From: Caulobacteraceae bacterium
Lineage (GTDB): Bacteria; Pseudomonadota; Alphaproteobacteria; Caulobacterales; Caulobacteraceae
DNA length: 17,789 nt
NCBI GenBank assembly: GCA_947456005.1
Contig: CANGRP010000015.1
Location: forward strand, 1 to 17,789
Direction: 5' to 3'
Within the stretch, counting starts at the first letter, position 1. Each line of letters starts with the position of its first letter. The position numbers were made by a program, and so were the translations under genes. The notes under the pieces were generated by a model, which searched no databases, had not been told where the DNA came from, and saw nothing but the letters and a program-made list of their open reading frames with translations. This document shows, in pieces, positions 16,065 to 17,789 of this stretch.

Positions 16065-16652
16065 CTACTCCACCGGCGGGGGCGGCGTCTCCTCCGTCCG
16101 GGAATAGCGCAGGATCAGGGGCGCTTGGGCGAGGCCGAAGGCGACGTGGATCAGGGTGGATCCCGGAAACCGGAAGCCGAGCCAGACCGCCTCGGGCTGG
16201 GTGCGCCAGATCACCTCGTTCACGCCCGCCATGACGAGGAAGAAGACCCCGTAGCGAAGGGTCAGCTTCCGCCAGCCCTCGTCCGGCATGGGCAGGCTGG
16301 AGCCCAGCAGCATCTTCAGGGGATTGCGTCGGATGGCCAGCCCACCGAGCAGCAGGAGCCCGAAGGCCAGGGAGGTCACCGTCGGCTTGATGTAGACGAA
16401 GCGGGGGTCCTTGAAGACCAGGGTCAGGAGGCCGAAGACCAGGGCCAACACCCCTGCCGCCAGGGGCATGGGGGCGATGCGTCGCTCGAGCACGTAACCC
16501 ACGACCAGAGCGATGGCGGCCCCGGCCACAAGCCCCCAGCTGGCCATCACCATGTCCCGGGTGATCACATAACCGATGATCAGGCCCAGGGGCCATCCGA
16601 AGTCCACCAGGCTCGCGATCCAGCGGCGCGCGCCGCCCTTGCCTTCGGCCAT
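16065..16652 (-). CDS. YciB/IspZ-family inner membrane septation protein
   Basis: This 195-residue integral membrane protein has about five or six hydrophobic segments. It matches the intracellular septation protein A family (YciB/IspZ): FGWPLGLIIGYVITRD near the start, FVYIKPTVTSLAFGLLLLGGL in the middle, and NEVIWRTQPEAVW and WRKLTLRYGVFFLVMAGVNE towards the end. E. coli YciB is linked to envelope integrity and cell length; the molecular role is unclear. It starts 3 bp after the ftsY stop, so it is part of the mtaB-ftsY message. Alphaproteobacteria commonly show this ftsY neighbour. Confidence 0.92.
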   Translation of the reverse strand: MAEGKGGARRWIASLVDFGWPLGLIIGYVITRDMVMASWGLVAGAAIALVVGYVLERRIAPMPLAAGVLALVFGLLTLVFKDPRFVYIKPTVTSLAFGLLLLGGLAIRRNPLKMLLGSSLPMPDEGWRKLTLRYGVFFLVMAGVNEVIWRTQPEAVWLGFRFPGSTLIHVAFGLAQAPLILRYSRTEETPPPPVE

Positions 16653-16655
16653 GTT

Positions 16656-17591
16656 TCAGTTCTCCCCGAGGCCGACGACGGAACGGGCGAAGGCCCGGGC
16701 GTCGAAGGGCTGGAGGTCGTCGATCCCCTCGCCCACGCCAATCAGCTTGATGGGCGAGTCCGAGGCCTGGGCCACCGGCACCAGGACCCCGCCCCGGGCC
16801 GTACCGTCCAGCTTGGTCATGACGATGCCGCTGACCCCGACCTGGTTGCCGAAGATGTTCTCCTGGGCCAGGGCGTTTCGGCCCACCGTGGCGTCCAACA
16901 CCAGCAAGGTCTCGTGGGGGGCGTCGGGGTCGACCTTCTTGATCACCCGGATGACCTTCAGGAGCTCATCCATCAGGCCCTGCTTGTTCTGCAGCCGCCC
17001 GGCGGTGTCGATCAGCACGACATCGTGGCCTTCGGCCCGGGCCTTCTCGAGGGCGTCGAAGGCCAGCCCTGCGGCGTCGGAGCCCGTCGGCCGGCTCATG
17101 AAGTCCGCGCCTGCCCGCTCGGCCCAGACCTTCAGTTGCTCGACAGCCGCGGCCCGGAAGGTGTCGCCGGCCACCACGAGCACCCGGGCGCCGCGCCCCG
17201 TCAGGTCGGCGGCGATCTTGCCCAGGGTGGTCGTCTTGCCCGAGCCGTTCACGCCGATGAAGAGGACCACGTAGGGGCGCGGGCCGGACAGGGGATCGAA
17301 CCGGCCCTCATGTCCCGCCAGTTCGTCGGCGATGGCCTCGGACAGGGCTTCGAGCACCTCGGCCTCGTCCACCGCCTTACCGAACCGGGTGGCGGCGAAG
17401 GCCTCGGTGATCCGCGCCGCGGACTTAGGGCCCAGGTCCGCCTCGATCAGCATCTCTTCCAGGGCGTCGATCCGGGCCTGGTCGAGGGGCTGCTTGGTGA
17501 AGGTCGAGGCCACCTGTTCGGTCAGGGCCCGGGAGGTCCGGGCGAGACCGCCAGTGAGGCGCTGGAACCAACCTGTCTTGGGTTCAGTCAT
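16656..17591 (-). CDS. ftsY: Signal recognition particle receptor FtsY
   Basis: This 311-residue SRP GTPase docks ribosome-SRP complexes at the inner membrane for co-translational insertion. The N domain covers about 1-100. G domain motifs are G1 GVNGSGKT (113-120), the insertion-box region DTFRAAAVEQL (143-153), G3 DTAGR (195-199), G4 TKLDGTARGG (259-268) and the closing GVGEGIDDLQPF (285-296). The long acidic A domain of E. coli FtsY is absent, as in many Alphaproteobacteria; residues 1-35 are a short basic/amphipathic segment that may touch lipid. The ATG lies within the end of mtaB (8-base overlap), implying coupled translation. Confidence 0.98.
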   Translation of the reverse strand: MTEPKTGWFQRLTGGLARTSRALTEQVASTFTKQPLDQARIDALEEMLIEADLGPKSAARITEAFAATRFGKAVDEAEVLEALSEAIADELAGHEGRFDPLSGPRPYVVLFIGVNGSGKTTTLGKIAADLTGRGARVLVVAGDTFRAAAVEQLKVWAERAGADFMSRPTGSDAAGLAFDALEKARAEGHDVVLIDTAGRLQNKQGLMDELLKVIRVIKKVDPDAPHETLLVLDATVGRNALAQENIFGNQVGVSGIVMTKLDGTARGGVLVPVAQASDSPIKLIGVGEGIDDLQPFDARAFARSVVGLGEN

Positions 17592-17789
17592 GGGCGGCTT
17601 CTAGCGGCTGGCCGGCCATGATCCTAGGGGTCGGGGCGGCCAGCAACCGCCGTCCGTCCTGGCCGGCGATCCGGAAGGTCGCGATCTCACCCGCAGGGAC
17701 GTCGCCTGTGAAGGCGATCTCGGAGAAGTCCTCGGCCCGGGCCAGGCCGGGGCGCTCGACCAGGCCGCGGACCTCGCGACCGACCTGGG
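17584..17789 (-). CDS. mtaB: tRNA t6A37 methylthiotransferase MtaB, C-terminal fragment
   Basis: Only the last 67 residues are inside the window; the gene continues beyond the right edge. The visible part (LVERPGLARAEDFSEIAF, GDVPAGEIATFRIAGQDGRRLLA) resembles the C-terminal TRAM-like domain of MiaB/MtaB radical-SAM enzymes. MtaB adds a methylthio group to t6A37 of tRNAs reading ANN codons. The catalytic radical-SAM and 4Fe-4S cysteines lie outside, so MtaB rather than MiaB is chosen mainly because mtaB-ftsY is a frequent alphaproteobacterial arrangement. The stop TGA at 17584-17586 overlaps the ftsY start. Confidence 0.75.
   Translation of the reverse strand, partial: QVGREVRGLVERPGLARAEDFSEIAFTGDVPAGEIATFRIAGQDGRRLLAAPTPRIMAGQPLEAAHD

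Noticed and set aside
16125..17621. 498-codon plus-strand frame opposite yciB and ftsY
   Set aside because: It is the antisense shadow of two well-supported genes; its translation is low-complexity Gly/Gln/His/Asp-rich and shows no motif.

Overview
The window is GC-rich, densely packed chromosomal DNA from an alphaproteobacterium, most likely of the Caulobacterales (Caulobacter/Phenylobacterium-like). The grounds are protein similarity and gene order recognised by eye: a divergent acnA/ccmA pair with ccmABCD-ccmG, a DUF2794 protein, the NDUFA9-like dehydrogenase convergent with uppP, and mtaB-ftsY-yciB. No search was run, so the genus is inference. I see no insertion sequence, prophage, CRISPR array or toxin-antitoxin pair, and no stretch over 300 bases lacks a gene.

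Layout. Bases 1-4230 (minus strand) hold tRNA-Leu(CAG), then a short RNase D, lptC, lptA, lptB and a sulfatase that runs off the left edge. The lpt genes supply the periplasmic and ATPase parts of LPS export. Bases 4378-6700 hold the NDUFA9-like NAD(P)-binding protein (plus), facing a thpR-uppP pair (minus). Bases 6799-7605 hold a Bax-inhibitor-1/YccA membrane protein followed by a textbook intrinsic terminator. Bases 7615-8892 (minus) hold two conserved proteins of unknown role, a DUF2794 protein and an exported DUF1223 thioredoxin-like protein. Bases 8980-11670 are aconitase A, divergent from a cytochrome c maturation cluster at 11848-15187. That cluster is ccmA, ccmB, an exported LTXXQ (Spy/CpxP-like) protein, ccmC, ccmD and ccmG. 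A short Pro/Ala-rich ORF follows and converges with a MarR regulator. The right end (minus) is mtaB (partial), ftsY and yciB, in tight order and probably followed by the MarR gene.

How the genes work together. The dominant themes are envelope biogenesis (Lpt export, undecaprenyl phosphate recycling, FtsY membrane targeting, YciB) and iron/heme respiratory metabolism (4Fe-4S aconitase next to heme export and ligation). ccmE, ccmF and ccmH are not in the window and must be elsewhere.

No new multi-gene system is evident; this is mostly core genome. The items most worth a second look are the LTXXQ gene lodged between ccmB and ccmC, the 10-bp direct repeat CGTTAACCCT with CtrA-like half-sites before the small Pro-rich ORF, the 8-bp inverted repeat between acnA and ccmA, and a formylglycine-type sulfatase downstream of lptB, where rpoN is often found in Proteobacteria.
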